The notes: generated by a model not told the origin, from the letters alone. A stretch of 64,000 bases of DNA from UBA1231 sp045652765 (GCA_045652765.1 JAZOLG010000029.1:11399-75398); one strand, 5' to 3'; counted from the stretch's first letter, positions 16,930-26,689 are shown. Numbers and translations: made by a program.

Positions 16930-17751
16930 ATGTCTAAATTACAAATTGTTGATTTATGGGTAAAGGTAGAAGATAAGGTCATCTTAAAAGGTGTTAATCT
17001 TGAAATGAATAGTGGAGAAATTCATGTTATTATGGGTCCAAATGGTACTGGTAAATCTACTTTAGCTCAAACTATTATGGGACATTACAAATATGAAGTA
17101 ATTCAAGGACAAATTCTTTTAGATGGTGAAGATGTATTAAAAATGTCTGTAGATGAAAGAAGTAGAAAAGGTTTATTCCTTGCAATGCAATACCCTGCAG
17201 AGATTACTGGTGTTACTAATGCTGATTTTATTAAAACAGCTATGCAAGCAAGACTTACTGAAGATGAACATATTTCATTATTTAAATTTATTAAAAATCT
17301 TGATAAAGCAACTAAAGAATTAAAAATGAATCAAGATCTTCCACATAGATATGTAAACGTTGGCTTCTCTGGTGGAGAAAAGAAACGTAATGAAATTTTA
17401 CAAATGAAGATGTTACAACCAAAATTCGCTATTCTTGATGAAATCGATTCTGGTCTTGATGTCGATGCATTAAGAATTGTTGGTGAAAATGTTAATGATA
17501 TGAAATCTGATACATTTGGTGCATTAGTAATCACACACTATGAAAGATTATTAGATTATATCAAACCAGATGTTGTTCATGTTTTAATGAATGGTAAAGT
17601 TGTTAAAACTGGTGCTAATGAACTTATTGAAAAAATTGACCGTGAAGGATATGATTGGTTAAAACTTGAGCTTGGCTTAGTTGATGAACCAACTAAAAAA
17701 CAAGTAAGTTTAGGAACATGTGCAGTTAATCCAAATTCAAGAGGCAAATAA
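16930..17751 (+). CDS. sufC: Fe-S cluster assembly ATPase SufC
   Basis: A 273-residue ABC-type ATPase, soluble, that works with SufB and SufD as the Fe-S scaffold complex. Walker A is GPNGTGKST near residue 37, the ABC signature is FSGGEKKRNEI near residue 150 and Walker B is FAILDEIDSGLDVD. It is slightly longer than the usual 250-260 residues because of a C-terminal extension. First gene of a sufC-D-S-U-B operon in Bacillus order; only one base separates its stop from the sufD start. Confidence 0.97.
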   Translation: MSKLQIVDLWVKVEDKVILKGVNLEMNSGEIHVIMGPNGTGKSTLAQTIMGHYKYEVIQGQILLDGEDVLKMSVDERSRKGLFLAMQYPAEITGVTNADFIKTAMQARLTEDEHISLFKFIKNLDKATKELKMNQDLPHRYVNVGFSGGEKKRNEILQMKMLQPKFAILDEIDSGLDVDALRIVGENVNDMKSDTFGALVITHYERLLDYIKPDVVHVLMNGKVVKTGANELIEKIDREGYDWLKLELGLVDEPTKKQVSLGTCAVNPNSRGK

Positions 17752-17752
17752 T

Positions 17753-18496
17753 ATGAGTGATGTTTTAATTCAAACTTCACCTATGCATGAATGTGAAGAG
17801 ATTAACTTAGGGAAAAACGAATCAAAAGTTATATATCAAGACTTTGATACACCAATTAATTGTATGAATATTTCTTTAGAAGAAAATGCAAATCTAGAAA
17901 TTTTATTGTTTAATTCAAACATAACTTTAAATGCTAATCTTCAAAGAAATGCAACTTTAAAAATTTATAATCTTGCATTTACTGCTGCTGATTATAGATG
18001 TAATATTGAAGTGAACTTAAATGATGAAGCTAGTAATGTAAATATTATTAATGTTTATTTAGGAATTAATGATTCAGATATTGACTCAAATATTCAAATG
18101 AATCATTATGCAAAACATAGTGTAAGTTCTTTAGATACATATGCTATTGGAAAAAATAATGCAAAACTAAATTTAAATAATAATGCATTTATTAAACAAG
18201 GTATGTCTCAAAGTGAGGCAAAACAATCTACTAGAGGTTTAAATTTATCTACCTCATCATCAATTAAAGCACAACCAAATTTATTTATTGATGAATATGA
18301 TGTAATAGCATCTCATAGTTGTTCAATTGGTTCTGTTGATAAAGATGAATTATTTTATTTAATGAGTAGAGGTTTACCAGAAGAACAAGCTCATGAAATT
18401 GTTGTGTTAGGTTTTATCCAACCAATTATTGAAAAAATTAAAAACGAAAACTTACAAGAAGTTATTTATAAAAAATTTGCAAATTTATTAAAGTAG
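17753..18496 (+). CDS. sufD: Fe-S cluster assembly protein SufD, short form
   Basis: A 247-residue SufD, compared with a usual length of about 420-440. The beta-helix core is present in reduced form and the C-terminal SufBD signature is intact (HSCSIGSVDKDELFYLMSRGLPEEQAHE), including the His matching the conserved SufD cluster-assembly His. The N-terminal helical domain is missing. No upstream frame could supply it, since sufC occupies the preceding sequence. The start is the ATG at 17753. SufD normally pairs with SufB across the beta-helix edge, so this may be a minimal functional partner. Position between sufC and sufS supports the identification. Confidence 0.85.
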   Translation: MSDVLIQTSPMHECEEINLGKNESKVIYQDFDTPINCMNISLEENANLEILLFNSNITLNANLQRNATLKIYNLAFTAADYRCNIEVNLNDEASNVNIINVYLGINDSDIDSNIQMNHYAKHSVSSLDTYAIGKNNAKLNLNNNAFIKQGMSQSEAKQSTRGLNLSTSSSIKAQPNLFIDEYDVIASHSCSIGSVDKDELFYLMSRGLPEEQAHEIVVLGFIQPIIEKIKNENLQEVIYKKFANLLK

Positions 18497-18504
18497 GTGA
18501 TTTT

Positions 18505-19710
18505 ATGCTTGAAGTAAAGCGTAGTGATTTTCCACTTCTTGAATCAAATAAAGATTTAGTTTATTTAGATTCTGCAGCTACTTCAATTAAACCCCAAATT
18601 GTAATTGATAAAATTAATGAATATTACACAAAGTATGGTGTTAATATTCATCGAGGCGTTTATGATTTAAGTGGTATTGCAACTAATGAATATGAAGAAT
18701 TGAGAAATGTAGTTGCGAAATTCATTAATTCAAAACCAGAAGAGGTTGTTTACACCAAAGGGACAACTGATGGTATTAATAAACTAGCTTATATGTTAGA
18801 AGACAGAATTAGCGAAAATGATGAAATAATTGTTTCTGTTTTAGATCATCATAGTTTGATTATGCCATGGCAAAATATTGCTTCAAAAAAGAAAGCAAAA
18901 CTTGTTTTTGTCGATTTAAATGAAAATAATCAAATTACAGTTGAAAATTTTAAGAAATGTTTAAATGAAAAGACTAAAATTGTTGCATTGACACATGTTT
19001 CCAATGTGCTTGGTGTGATTTCTCCTGTTAAAGAAATTGCACGCCTTGCGCATGAAGTAGGTGCAATCGTTATTTTAGATGGTGCCCAATCAGTGCCACA
19101 TATGAAAGTAGATGTTAAAGATTTAGATATTGATTTCTTAGCATTTTCGGGTCACAAAATGATGGCTCCTACTGGAACTGGTATTTTATATGGAAAATAC
19201 AAACTTCTTAATTCGCTGAATCCAGCTGAATTTGGTGGTGATATGAATGATGGTGTTGAAAAATATTCATCTACATATAAAGATGCACCAGAGAAATTTG
19301 AAGCTGGTACCCAAAATATTGAAGGTGTAATAGCTTTTAAAAAAGCCATTGAGTACTTATCTAACTTAGGATTAGATAATGTTCATGAACATTCTACAAA
19401 CTTAGCTCAATATGTTGTTGAACAAATAAAAGATAATCCTTTAGTTGAACTATATACTAAAAACCCAGAAAGTGGAATAGTAACATTTAATATTAAAGGT
19501 GTTCATCCACATGATGTAGCGACTTTCTTATCAAGTTATAATATTTGTATTAGAGCGGGTCATCACTGTGCTCAACTCATCACTCATCACTTAGGGTGTA
19601 TGGGAACAGTTCGTGCAAGCTTTTATATATATAATACACTTGATGATGCAAAAAAATTAGTTGAGGCAATCAATGCAGCAACTGATTACTTTAAGGAGTG
19701 GTTAATATGA
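18505..19710 (+). CDS. sufS: Cysteine desulfurase SufS
   Basis: A 401-residue PLP enzyme that removes sulfur from cysteine and passes it to SufU. Visible markers are YLDSAATSIKP near the start, HRGVYDLSG, TKGTTDGINKLA, DGAQSVPHMKVDV, the PLP Lys in FSGHKMMAPTGTGILYG near residue 220, and the catalytic-loop Cys in RAGHHCAQ near residue 355. It ends in TGA, which overlaps the sufU ATG (ATGA), so the two are translationally coupled. Confidence 0.97.
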   Translation: MLEVKRSDFPLLESNKDLVYLDSAATSIKPQIVIDKINEYYTKYGVNIHRGVYDLSGIATNEYEELRNVVAKFINSKPEEVVYTKGTTDGINKLAYMLEDRISENDEIIVSVLDHHSLIMPWQNIASKKKAKLVFVDLNENNQITVENFKKCLNEKTKIVALTHVSNVLGVISPVKEIARLAHEVGAIVILDGAQSVPHMKVDVKDLDIDFLAFSGHKMMAPTGTGILYGKYKLLNSLNPAEFGGDMNDGVEKYSSTYKDAPEKFEAGTQNIEGVIAFKKAIEYLSNLGLDNVHEHSTNLAQYVVEQIKDNPLVELYTKNPESGIVTFNIKGVHPHDVATFLSSYNICIRAGHHCAQLITHHLGCMGTVRASFYIYNTLDDAKKLVEAINAATDYFKEWLI

Positions 19711-20159
19711 ATTCAATAAACGATTTATATCGCCAAGTAATAATGGAACATTACAAATCACCAAGAAATAAAGGTTTAAAAGAAGATGAAGGTTATGTAA
19801 ACCTTAGACTTAAGAATCCTTCTTGTGGTGATGACGTAACAATTCAAGCAAAAATCGAAAACGATCGAATTACTGGAATTCGTCACGAAGGTACTGGATG
19901 TTCAATTTGTTGTTCTAGTGCGTCAGTAATGAGTGAGGTTTTAAAAGGTAAAACTGTTAAGGAAGCTGAAGCCATTATTAATGACTATTATAATTTAATT
20001 AAAGGTGAAGAAGTAGAAGATGAAGATAGCCTAGATGAAGCCATTGCGTATCGTGGTGTAGCAAACTTCCCTGCTCGTGTAAAATGTGCAACTCTTGCAT
20101 GGCGTGCTCTTGGTGCGATTCTACAAGGACAAAAAGGTGAACAAGATGTCGAAGAATAA
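19707..20159 (+). CDS. sufU: Zinc-dependent sulfurtransferase SufU
   Basis: A 150-residue SufU. It takes persulfide from SufS through a zinc-bound Cys and hands it to the SufBCD scaffold. The zinc and catalytic residues are present: NPSCGDD near residue 40, GTGCSICC near residue 65 and VKCATLAW near residue 125. The reading frame extends to a GTG at 19698, but AAGGAG at 19693-19698 places the start at the ATG 19707. The stop lies 14 nt inside sufB. Confidence 0.95.
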   Translation: MNSINDLYRQVIMEHYKSPRNKGLKEDEGYVNLRLKNPSCGDDVTIQAKIENDRITGIRHEGTGCSICCSSASVMSEVLKGKTVKEAEAIINDYYNLIKGEEVEDEDSLDEAIAYRGVANFPARVKCATLAWRALGAILQGQKGEQDVEE

Positions 20160-21552
20160 TACATTAGATAAAATTGGTACAGATTATAAATATGGTTTTT
20201 CGACTGATACTAAATCAGTATTTGATACGGGTCGTGGTATTTCTGAAGAAGTTGTAAGAAAAATTTCTTCTTACAAAAATGAACCTGAATGGATGCTAGA
20301 CTTAAGAGTAAAAGCATATAATGCATTTGCTGAGAAAAAATGGCCAACTTTTGGACCAAAGTTAGACATGTTAAATTTTGATGAATATATATATTATATT
20401 AAATCAACAAACAATATTTCTAATAGTTGGAATCAAGTGCCAGAAGAAATCAAAGATACATTTGATAAACTTGGTATTCCTGAGGCTGAACAAAAGTATT
20501 TAGCTGGAGTATCTACTCAATTTGAATCAGAAGTTGTATATCATAATACAATCGAAGAATTAGAAAAATTAGGTGTATTATTTTGTGACACTGATACTGC
20601 TGTAAAAAAATACCCAGAAATTGTTAAAGAATATTTTAATAAAGTAGTTCCATATCAAGACAATATGTTTGCATCACTTAATACTGCTGTTTGGTCTGGT
20701 GGATCATTTATATATATTCCAAAAGGAGTGAAGATTGAAAAACCTCTTCAATCTTATTTTAGAATAAATACTGAACAAATGGGTCAATTCGAAAGAACAT
20801 TAATAATTGTAGATGAAGGTGCAAGTCTTAATTATGTTGAAGGATGTACAGCACCTAAATATTCAAAAGACTCACTACATGCAGCTGTTGTTGAAATTTA
20901 TGTTAAAAAAGGTGGATATTGCAGATATTCAACAGTTCAAAACTGGTCTAACAACATTGTTAACTTAGTTACTAAAAGAGCTTATGTTGAAGAAAATGGA
21001 CATATGGAATGGATCGATGGAAATATCGGATCTATGGTTAATATGAAATATCCAGCTTGTATCTTGGCTGGACCTTATGCGAAAGGAACAACAATTTCAA
21101 TTGCTTTTGCTGGTCAAGCACAATACCAAGATACAGGAGCAAAAATGATTCATTTAGCTCCAAATACTACAAGCCAAATTATTTCTAAATCAATTTGTCG
21201 AGGTGGCGGTAAAGTTAATTACCGTGGTACAGTGCGACATGGTAAAAATGCCAATAATGCCAAATCGCATGTTGAATGTGATACTTTAATTTTAGATAAT
21301 ATTTCCACTAGTGATACTATTCCAACAAATATTGTACAAAATGGAACTTCATATATTGAACATGAAGCGACAGTATCTAAAGTATCAGAAGAACAATTAT
21401 TCTATTTAATGAGTCGAGGTTTAACTGAACAACAAGCAACAGAAATGATTATCATGGGATTCATTGAGCCTTTCGCAAAAGAACTACCAATGGAATATGC
21501 AGTAGAACTTAATCAATTAATTAAACTTGAAATGACTAATTCAATTGGATAA
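20146..21552 (+). CDS. sufB: Fe-S cluster scaffold protein SufB
   Basis: A 468-residue SufB of normal length. The C-terminal core has the conserved Cys in SHVECDTLIL and the His in IEHEATVSKVSEEQLFYLMSRGL. The N-terminal domain is complete (GLRVKAYNAF-like helix at LDLRVKAYNAFAEKKWPTFG). The start is the ATG at 20146 with an AAAGGTG Shine-Dalgarno, overlapping the end of sufU; the frame extends upstream only through sufU sequence. Last gene of the operon and followed by a strong terminator. Confidence 0.97.
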   Translation: MSKNNTLDKIGTDYKYGFSTDTKSVFDTGRGISEEVVRKISSYKNEPEWMLDLRVKAYNAFAEKKWPTFGPKLDMLNFDEYIYYIKSTNNISNSWNQVPEEIKDTFDKLGIPEAEQKYLAGVSTQFESEVVYHNTIEELEKLGVLFCDTDTAVKKYPEIVKEYFNKVVPYQDNMFASLNTAVWSGGSFIYIPKGVKIEKPLQSYFRINTEQMGQFERTLIIVDEGASLNYVEGCTAPKYSKDSLHAAVVEIYVKKGGYCRYSTVQNWSNNIVNLVTKRAYVEENGHMEWIDGNIGSMVNMKYPACILAGPYAKGTTISIAFAGQAQYQDTGAKMIHLAPNTTSQIISKSICRGGGKVNYRGTVRHGKNANNAKSHVECDTLILDNISTSDTIPTNIVQNGTSYIEHEATVSKVSEEQLFYLMSRGLTEQQATEMIIMGFIEPFAKELPMEYAVELNQLIKLEMTNSIG

Positions 21553-21555
21553 AAT

Positions 21556-21592
21556 AAAATAACCATTCTTTATAAAGAATGGTTATTTTTTA
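21556..21592. terminator. Bidirectional terminator between sufB and the XRE gene
   Basis: A 15-bp perfect stem (21556-21570 with 21575-21589, AAAATAACCATTCTT/AAGAATGGTTATTTT) with a TATA loop. Confidence 0.9.
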
Positions 21593-21865
21593 TTTCCCAA
21601 AGTTTTTATTATAATCTTCTTCCACAATCTTATTAAAATCTTTAATTCTTGATTTTAGATATTTATCCGAATCAACACCAAGCAATTCATCAATTGTTAA
21701 TTGGAATATTTCTGCCATTTTCATAAGTTGGTCAAGACTAGGTTCTTGGTGACCTGTTTCAATTCTAGAATAATTAGATTGATTCATATCAAGCATTGTG
21801 GCCATATCTTTTTGCGAGATATCACGATCTTCTCTAGCGTTCTTAATTCTTTCATAAAAATTCAT
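21590..21865 (-). CDS. XRE-family HTH transcriptional regulator
   Basis: A 91-residue protein with one Cro/CI-type helix-turn-helix covering residues 5-62 (ERIKNAREDRDISQKDMATML, then MNQSNYSRIETGHQEPS and LMKMAEIFQLTIDELL) and a short charged tail that may help it dimerise. No sensor domain. It lies convergent to sufB and divergent from the hydrolase/Mur ligase operon, so either it or the operon at 22011 is a candidate target. The stop codon is inside the shared terminator. Confidence 0.9.
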   Translation of the reverse strand: MNFYERIKNAREDRDISQKDMATMLDMNQSNYSRIETGHQEPSLDQLMKMAEIFQLTIDELLGVDSDKYLKSRIKDFNKIVEEDYNKNFGK

Positions 21866-22010
21866 AATTATATACCTCGGTTTAATTATAATTATAAATT
21901 TTAGATAATTTTAAAAATATTCGAATATTATTTATATTTTAATAAAATGTTTAAAATAAGGATACATATAAAGTGGTATAAAAATTAATTGTTATACATA
22001 TTATGTCGTG

Positions 22011-22778
22011 ATGAAAATGAAAGATTACAAAGATATAAAATATTTATTTTATAATGAAGAAAAAAAGATTAATACAATAATACTTCCGGGATTTCTTCAG
22101 ACAAATCGCCAATATCAAAATCTATTTGATACAATAAGAAAAAATTCAAATCTATTTGTAATAGAATTTCCAGGCTTTGGTATTAGTAAAAAACTTGATT
22201 ATGTAGTTACTCTAGACTATTACGTAATATTGCTTAGAAATTTTATTCAGGATTTAAAACTTAGTAACGTGGTATTAATAGGACATTCCTTTGGTGGAAG
22301 AGTTATTACTAAGTATGAATCAATATATAATGATTCTATTGCGTTAATATTAATTGATAGTGCAGGGATTAGACAGAAGTCATTTAAAAAGATTGTTAAA
22401 GTATTTAAATATAAAATAAAAAAGAAGATATTTAAAATGTTTAAATTAAGAAAACTGTATTTAGAATTGGTTAATACAAGTGGCAGTAAAGATTATCAAC
22501 AATTGGATCCAATATCAAAACAAACTTTTAATAATATTATAAAAGAAAACACAATTAAGTATTTATCTAAGATTAATACATTAACATTTATAATATGGGG
22601 GGAACTTGATAAAGAGACACCATTAAAAATGGGAGAAATTATGAATAAAAAAATTAAAAACAGCTCCCTAATTAAGATTAATGAAGTAGGCCATTTTCCA
22701 CATTTGGAAAAACCATTATTAATTAATAACATTATTGATTGTTTTTATCAAGAGGTGATATTATCAGTTATACAATAA
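22011..22778 (+). CDS. Alpha/beta-hydrolase fold protein
   Basis: A 255-residue hydrolase. Oxyanion motif PGFLQTNRQYQNLF, nucleophile elbow GHSFGGRV with Ser near residue 92, an acid candidate in WGELDKETP, and the terminal His in VGHFPHLEKP. The lid between residues 120 and 175 is Lys-rich. No Shine-Dalgarno is visible before 22011 (nor before the GTG at 22008), while a TGTTATACA extended -10-like element sits at about 21990-21998, so the mRNA could be nearly leaderless. It overlaps the MurF-like gene, and such hydrolases sometimes accompany MurF/Ddl pairs; its substrate is not known. Confidence 0.82.
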   Translation: MKMKDYKDIKYLFYNEEKKINTIILPGFLQTNRQYQNLFDTIRKNSNLFVIEFPGFGISKKLDYVVTLDYYVILLRNFIQDLKLSNVVLIGHSFGGRVITKYESIYNDSIALILIDSAGIRQKSFKKIVKVFKYKIKKKIFKMFKLRKLYLELVNTSGSKDYQQLDPISKQTFNNIIKENTIKYLSKINTLTFIIWGELDKETPLKMGEIMNKKIKNSSLIKINEVGHFPHLEKPLLINNIIDCFYQEVILSVIQ

Positions 22779-24274
22779 TTATCTTATTTATAATAATTTT
22801 ATTATCTGAATATTTAACAGAACTTAATATCTTCCAACAAAGTGGATATTCTCTTAAAAAGTATTTAAAAACTTTAAAAACATTCTATATATCGAAAGTA
22901 ACAAGTTATATCAAATTAGCATTATTAATTGTCTCAATAACTTATTTATTTAAACAAACTTTAATATTAGGTTTTTCAATATTGTTCTTGTCTTTGGGTA
23001 TAGTTCTACTTAATAAATCGCTAATTTTAAAGCTAAAATTTACTAAAAGAATGATAAGATTAATTGGAGTAATTGGATTACTAAATATAATATTTATGTT
23101 AAATCCTATTGGAGTACTCGTACTAGAAATATATTTAATGCCATTTTTTATAATTTTAAGTAATTTATTAATTTTACCAGTTGAAATCAAAATAAGAAAA
23201 CATTATATAAACCGCGCAAAAGATAAATTAGATTATGTAAGTCCACTCGTAATTGGTGTAACTGGAAGCTTTGGAAAAACAACAGTAAAAAACTTTATCT
23301 ATCAATTATGTAAAGATATATATATATCTACTATGAGTAAAAAATCGTATAATACTGAAATGGGATTATGTCTTAGTATTTTAGAAGACTTATCACTCGG
23401 TGATGAAATATATATTGCAGAGCTAGGCGCAACAAAACCTAAAGACATAAAAAAACTAGCAACATTTGTTAATCCAACCATAGGTGTTATTACAGATATA
23501 GGCATACAGCACCTTGAGACATTTAAAACTGTGGAAAATATATTAAAAACTAAACTAGAAATATTAATGTCCAAAAACATAACAACATTAATAATTAATA
23601 GTGATAATATATATTTAAACGAATTTGAGTATCCAAAAGAATTAAATGTCATTAGAGTAGGACAAAACACTAATGCAAACATTCGTTTTACTAATGTTAA
23701 ATATTTCTTTGATCATACAACATTTGATATTTTAGATAATAATATTTATCATGTTGAAACTAATGTAGTTGGTATTCATAATGTATTAAATATAATGTTA
23801 GCGTATACTCTTGCAAGTCATTTGGGAATTAACAAAAGGTTAATAATTGATAAAATTAAAAACTTAGAAATGCCAAAAAACCGTTTAGAAATTAAACATT
23901 ATAATCAGCATACTGTAATTGATAACTCATTTAATTCTAATGTAGTTGGTTTTTATAATAATGTTAGTTTATTAAGTCTTGCAAATAACTATAAAGTAGT
24001 TATTACACCAGGTGTAGTTGAACTTAAAAATAAAAGCAAAGAAGAACATATTAAACTGGCTAAACATTTGATGAATAGTGTAAATTTTATATATTTAATC
24101 AAAAACAAAAACACTATATATATGCAAGATGAATTTATAAAAAACCATTTTACAAATTATCATTTATGTGATTCATTTGATATGGCTTTTAAGAATGCTT
24201 TAAAAAATGAAAAACCGTCAACAATTTTAATTGAAAATGATTTAACAGATTATTATATGAATGGAGGAATTTAA
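22739..24274 (+). CDS. MurF-like Mur ligase with N-terminal membrane domain
   Basis: About 505 residues. The first 150 contain several hydrophobic helices (with QQSGYSLKKYLKTLK), followed by a Mur ligase: P-loop GVTGSFGKTT near residue 173, MSKKSYNTEMG, EIYIAELGATKPKDI, ITDIGIQHLETF, GIHNVLNIMLAY and a C-terminal part with DNSFNSNVVGFYNN. This arrangement matches MurF-like ligases, which add D-Ala-D-Ala or a related dipeptide to UDP-MurNAc peptides; the next gene supplies D-Ala-D-Ala ligase. The start is unclear: the TTG at 22739 has no SD, while AGAGGTG at 22751-22757 is followed by ATT/ATC codons rather than ATG, GTG or TTG. True start may be non-standard. Confidence 0.85.
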   Translation: MFLSRGDIISYTIIILFIIILLSEYLTELNIFQQSGYSLKKYLKTLKTFYISKVTSYIKLALLIVSITYLFKQTLILGFSILFLSLGIVLLNKSLILKLKFTKRMIRLIGVIGLLNIIFMLNPIGVLVLEIYLMPFFIILSNLLILPVEIKIRKHYINRAKDKLDYVSPLVIGVTGSFGKTTVKNFIYQLCKDIYISTMSKKSYNTEMGLCLSILEDLSLGDEIYIAELGATKPKDIKKLATFVNPTIGVITDIGIQHLETFKTVENILKTKLEILMSKNITTLIINSDNIYLNEFEYPKELNVIRVGQNTNANIRFTNVKYFFDHTTFDILDNNIYHVETNVVGIHNVLNIMLAYTLASHLGINKRLIIDKIKNLEMPKNRLEIKHYNQHTVIDNSFNSNVVGFYNNVSLLSLANNYKVVITPGVVELKNKSKEEHIKLAKHLMNSVNFIYLIKNKNTIYMQDEFIKNHFTNYHLCDSFDMAFKNALKNEKPSTILIENDLTDYYMNGGI

Positions 24275-25371
24275 TGAAAATAAATGTTGGAATATTATTT
24301 GGTGGAAAAAGCGTTGAACATGATATATCAATTATCACAGCTTTACAAATTTATGAAAACATTGATAAAAATAAATATAATGTAATACCTCTTTATTTAA
24401 ACCACAATAATGAGATATATACAGGAAAGAAGTATTTTGACTTAGAAACATATAAAAAACCAATAAAAGATAAACCTTATATTTTAACTTTTTATAATGG
24501 TACGAATATTTTGCAAAGCATAACTCAAAAGTTCAAAAAACGCGTTAAAATTGACGTTATTTTCAGTTCTGTACATGGTATGGGAACTGAAGACGGAACT
24601 TTAGCCGGATTCTTAGAATTTATAGGAATTCCATATACATCACCAAGTATATTAGGATCTAGCATATGTCAAGATAAAGCATATACAAAAGAAACCTTAA
24701 AAAGTATTAATATAAATTGTTTAGACTATATCGTTATAACTGATGAAAACAAAATGGATTTATTAAGTTTAACCAAAAATCTAACATATCCTAAAATTAT
24801 TAAGCCTGCTCATTTAGGATCTAGTATTGGTATAAGTGTAGTAAATAATCAAGAACAACTAATCAAAGAGATTCAAAAAGCACTAGTTTATGATAATAAA
24901 ATAATTATTGAAACTTTTTTAGAAAACTTCAAAGAATATAACATCGCAGTATATAAAAGAAAAAACAATTATTTAACGTCAAGCATTGAAATTATTTCAA
25001 AAGAAAATACAATTTTTGATTTTGATGAAAAATATATTAATCATCACAAAGATATGAAACACCAAATATTACAAAATGAAAATCTAATCAAACAAATTGA
25101 AGAGATTGCTGTAAAAGCATATCAACATTTAGAACTGTCAGGAGTAGTACGATTTGACTTTATTGAGAAGGACCAACTTTATTTAAATGAAATCAATACA
25201 ATACCAGGTGCACTGGCAAATTATTTATTTAAAGATAAAAATTTATCATTTAGTGTTTTAATAGATGAACAAATTAAACAAGCAATTTACATTCATAATA
25301 AAAGAAGAAGACTCATAAAAACATTTAATAGTAGTGTTTTAACTAACACAAATAAAATTGTAAAAAAATAA
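24274..25371 (+). CDS. ddl: D-alanine--D-alanine ligase
   Basis: A 365-residue ATP-grasp enzyme that joins two D-Ala for the peptidoglycan stem. Motifs are VGILFGGKSVEHDIS at the N-terminus, FSSVHGMGTEDGTLAGFLEF near residue 100, the ATP loop PAHLGSSIGISVV near residue 180, and RFDFIEKDQLYLNEINTIPG near residue 295 with the Mg-binding residues. The start overlaps the Mur ligase stop by one base. Together with murA (53797), this shows a retained peptidoglycan precursor pathway. Confidence 0.95.
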   Translation: MKINVGILFGGKSVEHDISIITALQIYENIDKNKYNVIPLYLNHNNEIYTGKKYFDLETYKKPIKDKPYILTFYNGTNILQSITQKFKKRVKIDVIFSSVHGMGTEDGTLAGFLEFIGIPYTSPSILGSSICQDKAYTKETLKSININCLDYIVITDENKMDLLSLTKNLTYPKIIKPAHLGSSIGISVVNNQEQLIKEIQKALVYDNKIIIETFLENFKEYNIAVYKRKNNYLTSSIEIISKENTIFDFDEKYINHHKDMKHQILQNENLIKQIEEIAVKAYQHLELSGVVRFDFIEKDQLYLNEINTIPGALANYLFKDKNLSFSVLIDEQIKQAIYIHNKRRRLIKTFNSSVLTNTNKIVKK

Positions 25372-25401
25372 GGCTAATTAAATTAATATTTTACAATTTA
25401 A

Positions 25402-25429
25402 TTGACTTATAAATAATATAGGGTATAAT
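25402..25429 (+). promoter_or_regulatory. Promoter for the 25466 lipoprotein gene
   Basis: TTGACT (25402-25407), 16-bp spacer, TATAAT (25424-25429). Confidence 0.6.
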
Positions 25430-25465
25430 TAAAATGTATTGTGAATTAATTCGAAGGAAAGAGAT

Positions 25466-26689
25466 ATGAAAAAAATATTTAGAATTATATATTTCATTAC
25501 TTTTTTAACAATTATTTGTTTAACTTCTTCTTGTTCTAATCATGAACATAATTATGAATTATATGGGAATGAATTAAAACATTATTATCAGTGCCAATGT
25601 GGTAAAATAACTAATATGGAAAATCATGATTCAGTATGGATTACAGATAAAGCCGCAACAAAAGAATCAGCCGGCTATAAGCATCAAGAATGTTTAATTT
25701 GTAAGACAAAACATAGCTTAAATACTGTAATTAATTCACTAAAAGGTAACCCATTGAAATTCAATACTGATGTAGGACCTGTTTTTGGAACTATGCCGGC
25801 ATTTCAACCGCTTATTAATTATGATATATTTATTGAGTCTGATTCATATGATTATGGTGAAGAATTTCAAATTCATCTTTGGATTTCACCTGTTCTCCAA
25901 ACACATGATATTATTGCTGAAGGAGATTTAAAACTTAAAATCGAAGAGTCTGATTCTTATGAAGTAATTGGAAAAAAAGAAGTAATTATAAAAAACTTTT
26001 CTGCTGATTCAGACAGAACATATATTCAATTTACTATTAAAGCAGTTGATAAATCAAATTTAGTAGATAAAATACAATTTAAGTTAAAATTTAATTATAA
26101 AGAAAAAGGTATGCAAGATTATTTGTCCACTAGTACAAAAGCTAAAAGCGAATGGATAAATCTAGATGAAGAATATTTTTATTCAATTGATCAGTTAGTT
26201 TATATAGCTGATAGTAAAGGAATAATGTTAGCAGGTAAAAAAATCATAATGGATATATACGATGCAGAAAATAACTTATTCTATAAGAGTATTAATAGAG
26301 AATATAATTCTAACACAATAGATAAAAATGAATATATTAAGAAATGTTATCAACATGTTACTAAAGATCAATCGTATATATACGTGAATGATGAATATAT
26401 ACGATATGTCTCTAAAAATATTCGTGCGTACTTTTATATTGATTTTGATTATGAAAAAGTTAAAAATCTGTATAACTCAGATAACGAATCAGAAAAACAA
26501 ACTTATGCTTCAGAATTAATTTATTTGTTATATAACCAAAATTATATATCTGAAGAAACTTATTTACAAGAGCTTGAATATATCAAAACAAAAGGGATAA
26601 CAACAAAAAACAAAGGACTTAAATTTGATTTAATGGAAATAGATTTTGATTTTGATAAAGCACAATATAAATATATAATTAAGGGTTGA
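25466..26689 (+). CDS. Putative lipoprotein with Cys/His-rich ribbon module
   Basis: A 407-residue exported protein. The N-terminus is a signal sequence ending in LTSSC with Cys 23 as a possible lipidation site; the lipobox is only fair. Residues 24-90 contain the pattern H-x-H-x4-Y ... YQCQCG ... H ... ECLICKTKH, which resembles the HxH/CxC modules repeated in Firmicute surface proteins and may bind zinc. The remaining 300 residues are strand-rich and acidic with no recognised family. It has its own promoter and a GAAGGAAAGAG Shine-Dalgarno. The function is unknown; a surface location is likely. Confidence 0.75.
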   Translation: MKKIFRIIYFITFLTIICLTSSCSNHEHNYELYGNELKHYYQCQCGKITNMENHDSVWITDKAATKESAGYKHQECLICKTKHSLNTVINSLKGNPLKFNTDVGPVFGTMPAFQPLINYDIFIESDSYDYGEEFQIHLWISPVLQTHDIIAEGDLKLKIEESDSYEVIGKKEVIIKNFSADSDRTYIQFTIKAVDKSNLVDKIQFKLKFNYKEKGMQDYLSTSTKAKSEWINLDEEYFYSIDQLVYIADSKGIMLAGKKIIMDIYDAENNLFYKSINREYNSNTIDKNEYIKKCYQHVTKDQSYIYVNDEYIRYVSKNIRAYFYIDFDYEKVKNLYNSDNESEKQTYASELIYLLYNQNYISEETYLQELEYIKTKGITTKNKGLKFDLMEIDFDFDKAQYKYIIKG

